Of a stretch of 58,001 bases of DNA, positions 13,799 to 21,975 are shown piece after piece. The DNA lies in the IMG/VR virus record IMGVR_UViG_3300035698_014534, positions 1 through 58,001 of that record. One strand, given 5' to 3'. This stretch comes from a virus. Under the pieces are notes generated by a model. It searched no databases. It had not been told where the DNA came from and saw nothing but the letters and a program-made list of their open reading frames with translations. The position numbers were made by a program, and so were the translations under genes. Position 1 is the stretch's first letter. The number at the start of each line of letters is the position of its first letter.

Positions 13799-13799
13799 G

Positions 13800-13808
13800 T
13801 ATTATATA
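13800..13808 (-). promoter_or_regulatory. TATATAATA element abutting a start codon
   Basis: The 14-mer CTATATAATACATG (13809-13796, minus strand), with the ATG of the 274-aa gene, is identical to that at 5461-5448. It lies between the gmd stop region and the downstream gene. It could be a gp55-type -10 box, in which case the message would be leaderless or the true start would be later. Confidence 0.35.
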
Positions 13809-13814
13809 GGGTTG

Positions 13815-14837
13815 TTAGTACAATAGTGCATAGTCATGCTTTACCATTTCCCTGGCTAACTCTTCCACCGTCGTGGAAGGTTCCCAATTAAGTTCCAGTT
13901 TGGCTTTGGTCGAATCTCCACGAAGAAAACCAACTTCAGTCGGCCTATAGAACTTAGGATTGACTTGAACGTGAACTTCTCCTGTTTGATCGCTAATGCC
14001 AATTTCATTTATGCCATCGCCGACCCATCTCAACTTTATCCCTATGGCATTAAAACATTGATAAGTGAATTCCCGAACCGTTGTTGCCACGCCTGTTGAT
14101 ATAACATAATCCTTGGGAACTTTCTGCTGTAGCATTGCCCACATTGCCTCAACATAGTCCCTGGCATGTCCCCAATCTCTAGTGGAATCCATATTCCCTA
14201 ATTCAATAAGAGACTCATATCCGTGTGCGATATTTGCAGCACCTATCGAAATCTTCCTTGTTACAAACTGATGCCCTCTTCTTGGGGACTCATGATTAAA
14301 AAGAAATCCTGAACAACAAAAGAATCCACGTTCCCTATAGTTCTTCGTTAAGTGATGAGCAAAAAGCTTGGAAACCCCATAAGGACTGCGAGGGCTAAGC
14401 GGAGTGTTTTCAGATTGAAATCTATCAACCCCGTTGCCGAATAGCTCACTCGTAGAGGCTTGGTAGAAGCGTGCCTCTGGCGCGTAGCGCTCCATTGCGA
14501 CCAGTGCCCTCGCTGTGCCCATTGCGTTGATATCAGAGGTATACAGAGGCTGTCTGAACGACTCTGCCACATGGCTCTGGGCAGCCAGGTTGTATATTTC
14601 GTCAGGGACTATCTCTTTAATAATCTCCTTAATACGATCACCATCTGACATGTTACCAGAATGCAGATGAAATCTATCAACCCCGTTGCCAAATTTTAAG
14701 ATTTGGTCAAGATTTGAAAGTTCTGGAGTACTCTTATACCTCATCATCCCGTGTACTTCATATCCCTTCTCTAGCAAAAATTCTGCCAGATAGGATCCAT
14801 CTTGGCCGGTTACTCCGGTAATAAACGCTTTCTTCAT
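13815..14837 (-). CDS. gmd: GDP-mannose 4,6-dehydratase
   Basis: This 340-aa extended SDR enzyme has the NAD(P)-binding GVTGQDGSYL at the N terminus (G8-x2-G11-x2-G14), the catalytic region STSELFGN and SPYGVSKLFAHH with the Y-x3-K pair, and QFVTRKI and STRDWGHARDYVEA typical of Gmd. It converts GDP-D-mannose to GDP-4-keto-6-deoxy-D-mannose, the branch point for GDP-fucose, rhamnose and perosamine. Length is close to the family norm (about 340-370). It is separated from the plus-strand glycan block that holds its likely partners (GDP-fucose-synthase-like genes at 31357 and 33779, aminotransferase at 29294). Confidence 0.92.
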   Translation of the reverse strand: MKKAFITGVTGQDGSYLAEFLLEKGYEVHGMMRYKSTPELSNLDQILKFGNGVDRFHLHSGNMSDGDRIKEIIKEIVPDEIYNLAAQSHVAESFRQPLYTSDINAMGTARALVAMERYAPEARFYQASTSELFGNGVDRFQSENTPLSPRSPYGVSKLFAHHLTKNYRERGFFCCSGFLFNHESPRRGHQFVTRKISIGAANIAHGYESLIELGNMDSTRDWGHARDYVEAMWAMLQQKVPKDYVISTGVATTVREFTYQCFNAIGIKLRWVGDGINEIGISDQTGEVHVQVNPKFYRPTEVGFLRGDSTKAKLELNWEPSTTVEELAREMVKHDYALLY

Positions 14838-14860
14838 TTGGACCTTTATAATGTTATGTT

Positions 14861-14935
14861 TGGAGGACCAAGTAGGGATTGAACCTACGACCTAGAAGTT
14901 AACAGCTTCTTGATCTGCCACTGAGCTATTGATCC
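14861..14935 (-). tRNA. tRNA-Asn (GTT)
   Basis: The 75-nt minus-strand sequence folds as a cloverleaf. Acceptor GGATCAA pairs with TTGGTCC, the D-arm is GCTC..GATC with one mismatch, the anticodon stem AGAAG/CTTCT encloses loop CTGTTAA (anticodon GTT, Asn), and the T-arm is GTAGG-TTCAATC-CCTAC. The 3' CCA is encoded. It sits between gmd and the 186-aa gene, on the same strand. Confidence 0.9.
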
Positions 14936-14941
14936 AAATCG

Positions 14942-15502
14942 TTAATTCAAGTTTTCGTCGTCGTCGTGAAGGGAATTTGCGGAATGCCAATCTATGAAAG
15001 TATTTTTGCCATTAATCAGAATGTCATACTCATCATATTCAACGCCGGTCTCTGGATCCTTCATCCGGTAATCTTTAAACGTTACACTTGGCTTGTCAAT
15101 GTTTTTCAAAATTACAGAAACGTCGCTTATTATCGGAGCTATGATTTCCTCAAAGAACTTGCTGGAGTCTTCTATGATAGAAGCGTAGAATCCAACAGTA
15201 GCAGCTTTAATTTTGGTGAATGCTGAAGAGGTTATGTATTCGTAAAAAGATACCAGTTCTTCATCCGTAAGCTCTTTGAGAAACCTTTCGTTGATCGTTT
15301 CCTCAACGAGACCTCTCATTATCTCGTCAATTCCCTTATCTAGAAATATTGGCATCGTTTCTCTGAAAAAGCTTCTTTCCTCTTCAGTATCTAAATCGAA
15401 TTTGAGAATTTCCGCCTTTGTTCCGAAAAGAGAAGTCAAGGTGACTTTGGCTTGATTTTTGAAGAACATTTTTATCACGTCCATCATCTCATCATCCACC
15501 AT
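14942..15502 (-). CDS. 186-aa hypothetical protein (DUF2059-like helical region)
   Basis: An acidic helical protein. The stretch LKELTDEELVSFYEYITSSA followed by FTKIKAATVGFYASI resembles the 'lt.eEl.a...fY.s..g.k' core of DUF2059-type proteins, but the similarity is weak. It has no signal peptide, unlike typical periplasmic DUF2059 members, and the C terminus ends in an acidic DDDENLN. ATG 15502 follows the upstream gene by a few bases, suggesting an operon. Confidence 0.5.
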   Translation of the reverse strand: MVDDEMMDVIKMFFKNQAKVTLTSLFGTKAEILKFDLDTEEERSFFRETMPIFLDKGIDEIMRGLVEETINERFLKELTDEELVSFYEYITSSAFTKIKAATVGFYASIIEDSSKFFEEIIAPIISDVSVILKNIDKPSVTFKDYRMKDPETGVEYDEYDILINGKNTFIDWHSANSLHDDDENLN

Positions 15503-15507
15503 AAGAT

Positions 15508-15810
15508 TTACTCCTTGTCGTATCCATTAATCTTGTTTGTGTGATCTGCATAATATTTTAGATCGTCATATATCTCGGTCCATCCCATTGATGATGCACC
15601 TTCTAGACTTCTAACCAGCTTTGCCCCGTCTGGTAGCATGATAGAATCTCCAGAGGTTGCCAACTCCATGAGAACTTCATTTTTGTTGTAAGTAGCCCAA
15701 TCGACTAAAACGTTAGATTCCACCTTTATTTTCTTCCCGTTTGCATCTTCGCCATACCAACAATCAAACAGGGTAGTTTCGGTAACTCTTTCTTTAATTT
15801 CATCCAGCAT
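15508..15810 (-). CDS. 100-aa hypothetical protein
   Basis: The start is set at ATG 15810, behind a strong GGGAGGG at five-base spacing, rather than the TTG 36 bases upstream. The product starts MLDEIKERVTETTLFDCWYG and includes DWATYNKNEVLMELA and GAKLVRSLEGASS. No family is recognised. It is the first gene of the minus-strand run ending at 14942. Confidence 0.6.
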   Translation of the reverse strand: MLDEIKERVTETTLFDCWYGEDANGKKIKVESNVLVDWATYNKNEVLMELATSGDSIMLPDGAKLVRSLEGASSMGWTEIYDDLKYYADHTNKINGYDKE

Positions 15811-15936
15811 TTTTGCCCTCCCGAGCGGAACAGATTTTGGAATCAACCGTAGGGACGATTACGCTATGAGTCAAGAAATTTCGGAGAAATCCGTTTTAAT
15901 GTTTTAATAAACTAGTTAAAAACACTAGGACTGTTT
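15811..15936. promoter_or_regulatory. Divergent intergenic region
   Basis: This 126-base AT-rich spacer separates the leftward operon (first gene at 15810) from the long rightward gene block starting at 15937. Promoters for both directions should lie here. I see AT-rich tracts (GTTTTAATAAACTAGTTAAA) but no convincing -35/-10 pair or terminator. Confidence 0.35.
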
Positions 15937-16323
15937 ATGAATATAACATGCTCAAAATTGAAAACAAGTCTAATTGAGGCCACACATCCTCAAACTAGAA
16001 TTATAGAATTCTTTATTAGCCTTAGAACTACTAGAGACAGGGGTATTACCTCCATTCTAACAGATATTAGAGCACTTGCTGGAGTTGTTACCGTTTCAAT
16101 CATTCAACCAACCAGAAACCTATCGGATACGGAACACGTTACGTTAGTCAAAATTAAGTATGCTTTTGGATTCTCTCGAAAACAAAATGTAATCAGAGAA
16201 TTGTTCTTCGGAATTAAGGAAATTCACGGAGTGAGTATATTGAAACTGATGAAAAAGAGAAGGAGAGTGATGAACACCGTTTCTCACCGCCACGGTGATG
16301 AAATGTCAGGAGAAAAATACTAG
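15937..16323 (+). CDS. 128-aa hypothetical basic protein
   Basis: The first gene of the rightward block. Residues 20-105 have an alternating strand/helix pattern (IIEFFISLRTTRDRGITSIL, AGVVTVSIIQPTR, VTLVKIKYAFGF, GIKEIHGVSILKLMK) that suggests a ferredoxin-like or ACT-like fold. The C terminus is basic and His-rich (RRRVMNTVSHRHGDEM). No family is assigned. The stop is two bases before the next ATG. Confidence 0.55.
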   Translation: MNITCSKLKTSLIEATHPQTRIIEFFISLRTTRDRGITSILTDIRALAGVVTVSIIQPTRNLSDTEHVTLVKIKYAFGFSRKQNVIRELFFGIKEIHGVSILKLMKKRRRVMNTVSHRHGDEMSGEKY

Positions 16324-16325
16324 CT

Positions 16326-16658
16326 ATGAAACCAAGAAAAAGAAAACTGATGAAGAGATTGAGAGATGAGATGGGAGTTCCCAGTCATCAACTAGCAGAC
16401 GCCATCGAAGCGTCAGTCAACAATCAATATGTTCCGATCGCTCCTTCTGTAATTGAACCGGAGCCGGAACCTGTCGTTCCAGATCCAATTCCAAAGCCCG
16501 TTGTAAAGGGACCTGAATTTAAAAGAGTTACTCCACCAGTTGTAGAAAAGAAGGTCTTTCCGCCACTCGCGAAAAAGATCATACCAAAGACCGTGAAGGC
16601 CAAGCCCGTCGTTAGGGCAAGACCAAAACTTAAAACCAAAACGAAGGAAACCAAATAA
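16326..16658 (+). CDS. 110-aa Pro/Lys-rich low-complexity protein
   Basis: It starts MKPRKRKLMKRLRDEMGVPS, then has an acidic proline run (IEPEPEPVVPDPIPKPVV) and a basic proline/lysine tail rich in K-P-V and K-T-K. It is probably disordered and could bind nucleic acid or act as a linker or scaffold. The TAATG overlaps the next start. No family is recognised. Confidence 0.55.
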   Translation: MKPRKRKLMKRLRDEMGVPSHQLADAIEASVNNQYVPIAPSVIEPEPEPVVPDPIPKPVVKGPEFKRVTPPVVEKKVFPPLAKKIIPKTVKAKPVVRARPKLKTKTKETK

Positions 16659-16807
16659 TGCTAAACGCGAAACAAAAGAAGATTTTAAGAGAGAAAATCG
16701 CAGATCCGAAATTCAAGAAAGCCTTAGTAGAATTGGCCAAGAAAAGTATTGTTGAAAATATTAACAATATCGGAAAGACAATTCTAGAAAAGAAAAAAAA
16801 AAGATAA
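16658..16807 (+). CDS. 49-aa basic helical protein ending at an A10 slippery run
   Basis: The product starts MLNAKQKKILREKIADPKFK and ends in a lysine run encoded by AAG plus ten A (16793-16802). A -1 slip on the run bypasses the TAA and joins to an open frame encoding INEIGSFVPPEQQYTEDFPQ that continues into the 16879 gene. Two products, a short one and a fusion, are possible. Function is unknown. Confidence 0.55.
   Translation: MLNAKQKKILREKIADPKFKKALVELAKKSIVENINNIGKTILEKKKKR
16793..16802 (+). other. A10 slippery tract, candidate -1 frameshift or transcriptional slippage site
   Basis: The run reads A AAA AAA AAA G. A -1 shift here leads into 24 sense codons (16803-16878) that have no start codon of their own and then into the 107-aa gene at 16879. 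The coding look of that segment is the reason to suspect slippage. A one-base homopolymer error is the alternative. Confidence 0.45.
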
Positions 16808-16878
16808 ATGAAATCGGGTCGTTTGTTCCGCCCGAACAACAATATACAGAAGACTTTCCACAAGATTTAAGAAGTTAT

Positions 16879-17202
16879 ATGGAAGAGAATCGTTTAAAAT
16901 TAATGAGTGTCCCTAACAGGGGCAATGGAGAAATCGTTCTGGCATTGACTGATAAAGAGACCAAGATACCTAAAGGGGCAACCCGAGAGGAATACCTCAA
17001 GAATTCTGTATTCATAGGGACGGGTAGGGACGTGCAGGAAGCCCTTGCAGACCTTCAGACGAACCTGGGCATGTCCGAGACCTCTTCGATGGCAGGAGGG
17101 GCTGTAGCGGGGGGTCCAGGGCTCCAAGGTGGTTCTTGGGGCAAGGCGAAAATCAATAGTCCACCGGGATGGAAAGCAGCTAAAGGGAAAGGCAGACACT
17201 AA
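16879..17202 (+). CDS. 107-aa protein with Gly-rich C terminus (possible frameshift-fusion partner)
   Basis: From ATG 16879 it begins MEENRLKLMSVPNRGNGEIV and ends in a Gly/Ala/Ser-rich basic tail (SMAGGAVAGGPGLQGGSWGK). The frame is open 72 bases further upstream without a start codon and is reached by a -1 shift on the A10 run. Small phage proteins with an alpha/beta core and a flexible tail are often virion components, but nothing here proves it. Confidence 0.55.
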   Translation: MEENRLKLMSVPNRGNGEIVLALTDKETKIPKGATREEYLKNSVFIGTGRDVQEALADLQTNLGMSETSSMAGGAVAGGPGLQGGSWGKAKINSPPGWKAAKGKGRH

Positions 17203-17937
17203 ATGAACTCAAACATAGAAAAGATTAAGGACAAGTTAGTCAGAAAGTACATTAGACAGCATCTTATTAAAGAAGATGCTAAAACTCAAAAGAACATCAA
17301 GACTTTGAGAAAGATTGTATCGACCATTTTAGAGAATGCTCAGTTTCACGATTCAACTGGTCTTAATACACTTGAAGCCCTCTTGTTACAGCTTCTAACT
17401 AAAAAGCCATCGGAAGGTGGAGAGATTGGAACAACATATAAGTCACTCACAACCAGTCCTAGTCAGAGAAGGTCCTATCGAAAACATTTAATGCTTTGGA
17501 TTAAGCAGTTAATTGAAAATCATTTTTCCGAACAGGAAATGATGGCTAAAGTTGAATCTTCAATCGAGAACGATGACAAGTATTCAATAATAGATGAAGA
17601 GGACGTAAACCCATTGGCAGAAGGAGCATGGAAGATCGTCTTCAATGATGAAGAGGGCTTGGAATCCGCAAGACCTGAAGATGCTAAGAACCATTATACC
17701 TTCTCTGATTTAGATCAGGAAGTTCAAGATCTTGATTCATTCACCAAGTTGGAAGGGGAAGATCAAACGGGCATGTCTACCGCTGAAAACGTCTTTGGTA
17801 GAATCCGAAAACCCATAATTGATGCTCTCTCAAAACTAGCTGATGAACTGGATCAGAAGGTCTTTTCGTTGTTTCTGTTGAAGAACCTAGACACTCGTTT
17901 TAATGAATGGGAAGAACAAATTGCCTCAAAAAGATAA
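17203..17937 (+). CDS. 244-aa hypothetical helical protein
   Basis: A mostly helical, charged protein starting MNSNIEKIKDKLVRKYIRQH. It contains ILENAQFHDSTGLNTLEALL, MLWIKQLIENHFSEQEMMAK, an acidic middle, and a C-terminal helix ending FNEWEEQIASKR. TAAATG abuts the previous gene. It has no membrane segment. The helical, acidic character suits an assembly or scaffold protein, but I do not recognise it. Confidence 0.6.
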   Translation: MNSNIEKIKDKLVRKYIRQHLIKEDAKTQKNIKTLRKIVSTILENAQFHDSTGLNTLEALLLQLLTKKPSEGGEIGTTYKSLTTSPSQRRSYRKHLMLWIKQLIENHFSEQEMMAKVESSIENDDKYSIIDEEDVNPLAEGAWKIVFNDEEGLESARPEDAKNHYTFSDLDQEVQDLDSFTKLEGEDQTGMSTAENVFGRIRKPIIDALSKLADELDQKVFSLFLLKNLDTRFNEWEEQIASKR

Positions 17938-17993
17938 ATTTTTAACTTGACTTTGTGATTACAGAAACTCCTTAATAATCCTCATGGATCAAG

Positions 17994-18497
17994 TTGAAGC
18001 AAAAAATAAAGGACGCTCCCCGAAGGGTAGAGCGTCCTGTTCTATATGGATCATATATGGATACGTTTAGAGACTATGAAAGGAAACTAGAGAAGAAGAA
18101 TGATAGGAAGATAAAGCAATTCTCTATTACAAAGAGTAAACTTGATGAGGATCATATTGATCATGACTTTATTTCAAAGATCCAAAGATTATCTTTGGAA
18201 GAGATGATAGCTCTAAAACTAGAATCAATGGGCAGCCTGACTAACGGCAAATTATACTTTCCAATTAACAGATTGTTGTTCATTGCAATTCAAAGAACTA
18301 TAGTTCTATTTGCTTTGTCTTTAACTACGAATATGACTGATGCCGCCACCCTCTTGGGTATCACTAAACTTGAGATAGAGAGATTAATCAAAAAATATGG
18401 AATCGAATATGAAGAACGAGAAGAATTTAAGAGACAGAATTCTGGACATGATGGGGAAAGAATTGAAGATGAAAAAGAAGAACTTGAGCGTCTCTGA
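17994..18497 (+). CDS. HTH (Fis-type)-like protein
   Basis: A 167-aa product from TTG 17994; ATG 18057 (MDTFRDYERKLEKK) is an alternative start with no better ribosome-binding site. Residues 110-140 (TNMTDAATLLGITKLEIERL then IKKYGI) resemble the C-terminal Fis/NtrC helix-turn-helix. The ends are highly charged. A DNA-binding role is likely but general. The end overlaps the next gene. Confidence 0.55.
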   Translation: MKQKIKDAPRRVERPVLYGSYMDTFRDYERKLEKKNDRKIKQFSITKSKLDEDHIDHDFISKIQRLSLEEMIALKLESMGSLTNGKLYFPINRLLFIAIQRTIVLFALSLTTNMTDAATLLGITKLEIERLIKKYGIEYEEREEFKRQNSGHDGERIEDEKEELERL

Positions 18498-18645
18498 TGC
18501 ACTAGAAACTCTTTTTACTATAGAAATAACATCAATAAAGATTGACTCTTACAGAAACGGGTATAATGATTGTAGAGAATTTGTTCTCAATGCAAAAGAT
18601 CAACTGGTAAAGGAGCACAATGAGAAAATCAATAAAGAAAAATAA
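18469..18645 (+). CDS. 58-aa hypothetical protein
   Basis: The frame opens at ATG 18397, deep inside the previous gene. I prefer ATG 18469 (MKKKNLSVSDALETLFTIEI), although ATG 18448 is also possible. The product is a small helical protein with YRNGYNDCREFVLNAKDQ. It overlaps the next gene by 26 bases. No family is recognised; the start is uncertain. Confidence 0.5.
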   Translation: MKKKNLSVSDALETLFTIEITSIKIDSYRNGYNDCREFVLNAKDQLVKEHNEKINKEK

Positions 18646-19276
18646 CCAACATATATTTGATCACCGTTTGTACGGAAAGATATATACCCTGTTCAACTTT
18701 AAGGGAGAGGCTCCGGTCGATTTGAAGAAAGTAATCTCTTTCATAGAAACAAACATTCCCTACCTACTTTTTAGTAAGGTAGACGCAATATACGTTAGTA
18801 AGTTTTCTAAATTGAAGAACCAAGGGATCAATGGACTTGAAGACCAAGGTGCAATCTACATCACCGATGACTTCAGTTCAGAGGCAGATCTCATCAAGCG
18901 CATCCTGCATGAAGCAACGCACGCATACGTCTCCGAACCAGAGACAATAAAATCAATAGATCAAGAGTTTGTTTGGAAGAAGCAGACTTTACTCAAGAAG
19001 ATTCAATCAGTCTTCAGCGATAAAGAAGGTTGGGTTATGGAAAAGAGTTACATTGACTTTCTAGAAGAAAACGTTCAAGCTATCAATATGTTAATCAAGG
19101 ATCTGTTTGTTTCGCCATATGCTTCAGCAAATAAAGAAGAGTATGTCGCTTCTGGTGTTGAGGTTTATTTCCTTGAAAACAAACAATGGCTAAAAGAATT
19201 CTGCCCAGATCTCTTCAGTCTTATCGAAGATATATTAATTAAAAACATGGAGTTAGACAACAATGAGTCGCATTAA
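18620..19276 (+). CDS. Zincin-like metallopeptidase (HEATH motif)
   Basis: A 218-aa protein with the zinc-binding helix ILHEATHAYVSEP (H-E-x2-H) at about residues 96-108, and a downstream EEYVASGVEVYF around 174-185 that can supply the third ligand. No signal peptide or membrane segment is present. The motif and size fit short phage metalloproteases or lethal-factor-like zincins. The target is unknown. The gene overlaps the following glycosyltransferase by 14 bases. Confidence 0.65.
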   Translation: MRKSIKKNNQHIFDHRLYGKIYTLFNFKGEAPVDLKKVISFIETNIPYLLFSKVDAIYVSKFSKLKNQGINGLEDQGAIYITDDFSSEADLIKRILHEATHAYVSEPETIKSIDQEFVWKKQTLLKKIQSVFSDKEGWVMEKSYIDFLEENVQAINMLIKDLFVSPYASANKEEYVASGVEVYFLENKQWLKEFCPDLFSLIEDILIKNMELDNNESH

Positions 19277-20516
19277 AGTATTAACAATTTCAGATCACCC
19301 TCTGTTTCACAGCGGTGTGGCGCACACTATGAGAAATATCATACTTGCTCTTTTGGGCAGTAACAACTTTGATGTCATCTCTTTAGGGGGTGGTATTAAG
19401 CATCACGACTACAAACCCCAACGGTCCCATTATTGGGGAGACAGGTGGACAATTTTCCCCGTTGACGGATTTGGGACCAAAGATATGGTTAGATCTCTTT
19501 TAAGAAATGAAAAGATTGATCTTATTCTGTTTCAGTCAGACCCTCGATTCTTCGGATGGCTTTTAGACATGGAGAACGAGATTCGGCCACAGGTTCCAAT
19601 GATTTGGTATGGTATTTGGGATAATTACCCTTATCCCAAATATAACAAGCCGGTTTGGGAGTCCGTTGATGTATTCGCATCTATTTCCAAAATCACTTAT
19701 GATTTGGTTAATAATGTAGCTCCTACAACTGAAAATCATTACATTCCACATGCCGTTGACAACAAGGCTTTTAAAAAGCAAGACGACAATATTGTTAAGG
19801 AGTTTGCGGCTAGAGCGTTTCCTTCCGTGAACGATGATAGATTCGTAGTTTTTTGGAATAACCGTAATGCTCGCCGAAAACAGTCTGGATCTTTAGTCTA
19901 TTGGTTTAACAAGTTTCTGGACAAGATTGGTCGGGAAAAGGCAACACTAATCATGCATACCAACCCGCTTGATCCGCACGGGCAAAATTTGTACGAGTTG
20001 GCAATGGATTGCGGACTGTCAAAGACTGAGATTGTTTTTTCTACTGGTAAGTTTTCACCAGAAGACCTTGGTTTGATTTATAATTTCGCCGATGTAACTA
20101 TCAATGTGGCAGACGCAGAAGGATTTGGCCTTGGCACTTTAGAAAGCCTTTCCTGCGAGACTCCAATAATCGTAAACATGACTGGCGGCCTTCAAGAACA
20201 GGTTACGGATGGGAAGCACTGGTTCGGAGTTGGTATAGAACCCGCCTCCAAGTGTCTTATTGGCAGTCAGGAGATTCCCTATATCTTTGAGGATAGAGTG
20301 GCCGAGGTTGATGTAGTGAATGCCCTTGTGGAAGTATACGAAGCCGGTCCAGAAGGCAGGGCCAAGATGGGCAAATATGGGGCAAGGCACGTCAAAAAGA
20401 ATTACTCGTATGAGCAGTATAATAAATCATGGGTTGACTTAATGACGAAAACACACAAGGATAGACGAAGTTGGCCAACCGTTGGCTACAAAGGTTGGGA
20501 GATCTTTTCTTACTAA
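19263..20516 (+). CDS. Glycosyltransferase, GT-B fold (GT4-like)
   Basis: A 417-aa protein. The N-terminal Rossmann-like half (MSRIKVLTISDHPLFHSGVA) is followed by a C-terminal nucleotide-sugar-binding half with VVFWNNRNARRKQSG, ADVTINVADAEGFGLGTLES (E-x7-E motif) and CETPIIVNMTGGLQEQV. This is the pattern of retaining GT4 enzymes. It opens the 24-kb glycan block. The overlap with the peptidase gene and TAATG with the next gene indicate one operon. The sugar donor cannot be deduced. Confidence 0.85.
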   Translation: MSRIKVLTISDHPLFHSGVAHTMRNIILALLGSNNFDVISLGGGIKHHDYKPQRSHYWGDRWTIFPVDGFGTKDMVRSLLRNEKIDLILFQSDPRFFGWLLDMENEIRPQVPMIWYGIWDNYPYPKYNKPVWESVDVFASISKITYDLVNNVAPTTENHYIPHAVDNKAFKKQDDNIVKEFAARAFPSVNDDRFVVFWNNRNARRKQSGSLVYWFNKFLDKIGREKATLIMHTNPLDPHGQNLYELAMDCGLSKTEIVFSTGKFSPEDLGLIYNFADVTINVADAEGFGLGTLESLSCETPIIVNMTGGLQEQVTDGKHWFGVGIEPASKCLIGSQEIPYIFEDRVAEVDVVNALVEVYEAGPEGRAKMGKYGARHVKKNYSYEQYNKSWVDLMTKTHKDRRSWPTVGYKGWEIFSY

Positions 20517-20767
20517 TGAAAATCACAAAGCAAAATGAAGACCTTTTCTTCCCAGAAGGTACAAGCATCAAAGAAGTTTGGGAAAGTTTAAAAGAACTGC
20601 GACACCTCGGAATCGATATGTTTGCCGAATTCGATCCTACTACTCAAAAGATCAGCATGAACATCACAGAAGGTCCAGAAAATTGCCTGACGTGCTCTGT
20701 AGGCCCAACCCTACCCACGTATTCCGTTGAAGAGAATGTAATCTATATTCAAAAGTGGAGAAAGTAA
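20516..20767 (+). CDS. 83-aa hypothetical protein
   Basis: ATG 20516 overlaps the previous stop (TAATG); an in-frame upstream start at 20471 is less likely. The product starts MKITKQNEDLFFPEGTSIKE and includes GIDMFAEFDPTTQKISMNIT and an ENCLTCSVG with two Cys. It is a small alpha/beta protein between two glycosyltransferases and ends in TAATG overlapping the next. No family is recognised. Confidence 0.6.
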   Translation: MKITKQNEDLFFPEGTSIKEVWESLKELRHLGIDMFAEFDPTTQKISMNITEGPENCLTCSVGPTLPTYSVEENVIYIQKWRK

Positions 20768-21975
20768 TGACAAAGAAGAAAGTTGTTATAGTGGGGCCAG
20801 CCCTGTCGCTATCTGGATATGGGACGCTGACCAGATTTGTATTGAAGAGTCTCAGTCTGATTGATGAGTTTGATTTGTATCTGTTCCCAACAAGTTGGGG
20901 AGATAGTAGTTGGATTCATGAAGACACAGCCTTCAGAGTCTGGGTGGATCATCTCGTTCACAAGAGCCAAAACAATAAGACGCCATTTGACATTTCAGTT
21001 CAGGTTACAATACCAAACGAATGGAAGAGAATGAGTCCCATTAACATCGGGGTAACGGCAGGACTTGAGACTGACAGGGTTCCAGAGGAATGGCTGGACA
21101 AAGCTCGCAACGTTGACCGTATTCTGGTAACGTCTCAGCATTCCAAAGACAGTTATGTCAACACGGAAATCAATGGAAAGAAATGCCCAACCCCGATCGA
21201 AGTTTTTCATCTTCCAGTAAGAGAAGACCTCGATGAAGTGGAAAAGCTAGACTTTGAACTTGAGGCTGATTTCAATTTCGTTTCAGTGGCACAATGGGTT
21301 CCAAGAAAGAACATGGAAGCCTGTTTAAGATGGTTTGTTGAAGAGTTTCATGATGAAGAAGGCATTGGTTTGGTCGTAAAGACTCATGCCAGAAATAACG
21401 CTAAAGGTGATAGATACCATATGGACAAAATCTTTAAGGGGGTATTATCAAATTATGAAAATAGAAAGTGTAAGGTGCATCTCCTTCACGGGCTCTTATC
21501 CGAAGACGAGATGCACGGAGTTTATAAGCACGAAAAAATCAAGGCATTTTGCACCACTACCCATGGAGAAGGCTATGGGCTTCCCATGTTTGAAGTTGCA
21601 CAAGAGGGGAAGCCTATCGTTGCTACAAATTGGTCCTCCTATCTGGACTTCTTGGTCCTCGATGGGAACACGTATTTTCGGCCCGTGGAATGTGACATAA
21701 ACGATGTGACTCCTGATGCTCTTATGCCAGGGATTATACTAGAAGGATTCAAGTGGGCATATCCAAAGGAAGCCGACTACAAGAAAGCGCTTCGCGATGT
21801 TTATGAAAACTACTCAGAATATAAGGCGCTCGCAGTCGAACTTAAAGATAAGCTAAAAGAAAGCTTCTCGGTTGATAAAATTTATCTCGACATGATAGAG
21901 AAAATGTTTAGCGGGTTTGGAAACGTTGAAAGACTTAATGGTGAGAAGAAGGAAGAAATAGTAGAGTATGACTGA
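20767..21975 (+). CDS. Glycosyltransferase, GT-B fold (GT4-like)
   Basis: A 402-aa protein from ATG 20767 (TAATG overlap; GTG 20755 is rejected). It has VVIVGPALSLSGYGTLTRFV at the N terminus, NFVSVAQWVPRKNMEACLRW at the domain junction, and the donor-site THGEGYGLPMFEVAQEGKPI (E-x7-E). It is a retaining-type glycosyltransferase and the second in the block. The stop overlaps the next start (ATGA). Confidence 0.85.
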   Translation: MTKKKVVIVGPALSLSGYGTLTRFVLKSLSLIDEFDLYLFPTSWGDSSWIHEDTAFRVWVDHLVHKSQNNKTPFDISVQVTIPNEWKRMSPINIGVTAGLETDRVPEEWLDKARNVDRILVTSQHSKDSYVNTEINGKKCPTPIEVFHLPVREDLDEVEKLDFELEADFNFVSVAQWVPRKNMEACLRWFVEEFHDEEGIGLVVKTHARNNAKGDRYHMDKIFKGVLSNYENRKCKVHLLHGLLSEDEMHGVYKHEKIKAFCTTTHGEGYGLPMFEVAQEGKPIVATNWSSYLDFLVLDGNTYFRPVECDINDVTPDALMPGIILEGFKWAYPKEADYKKALRDVYENYSEYKALAVELKDKLKESFSVDKIYLDMIEKMFSGFGNVERLNGEKKEEIVEYD

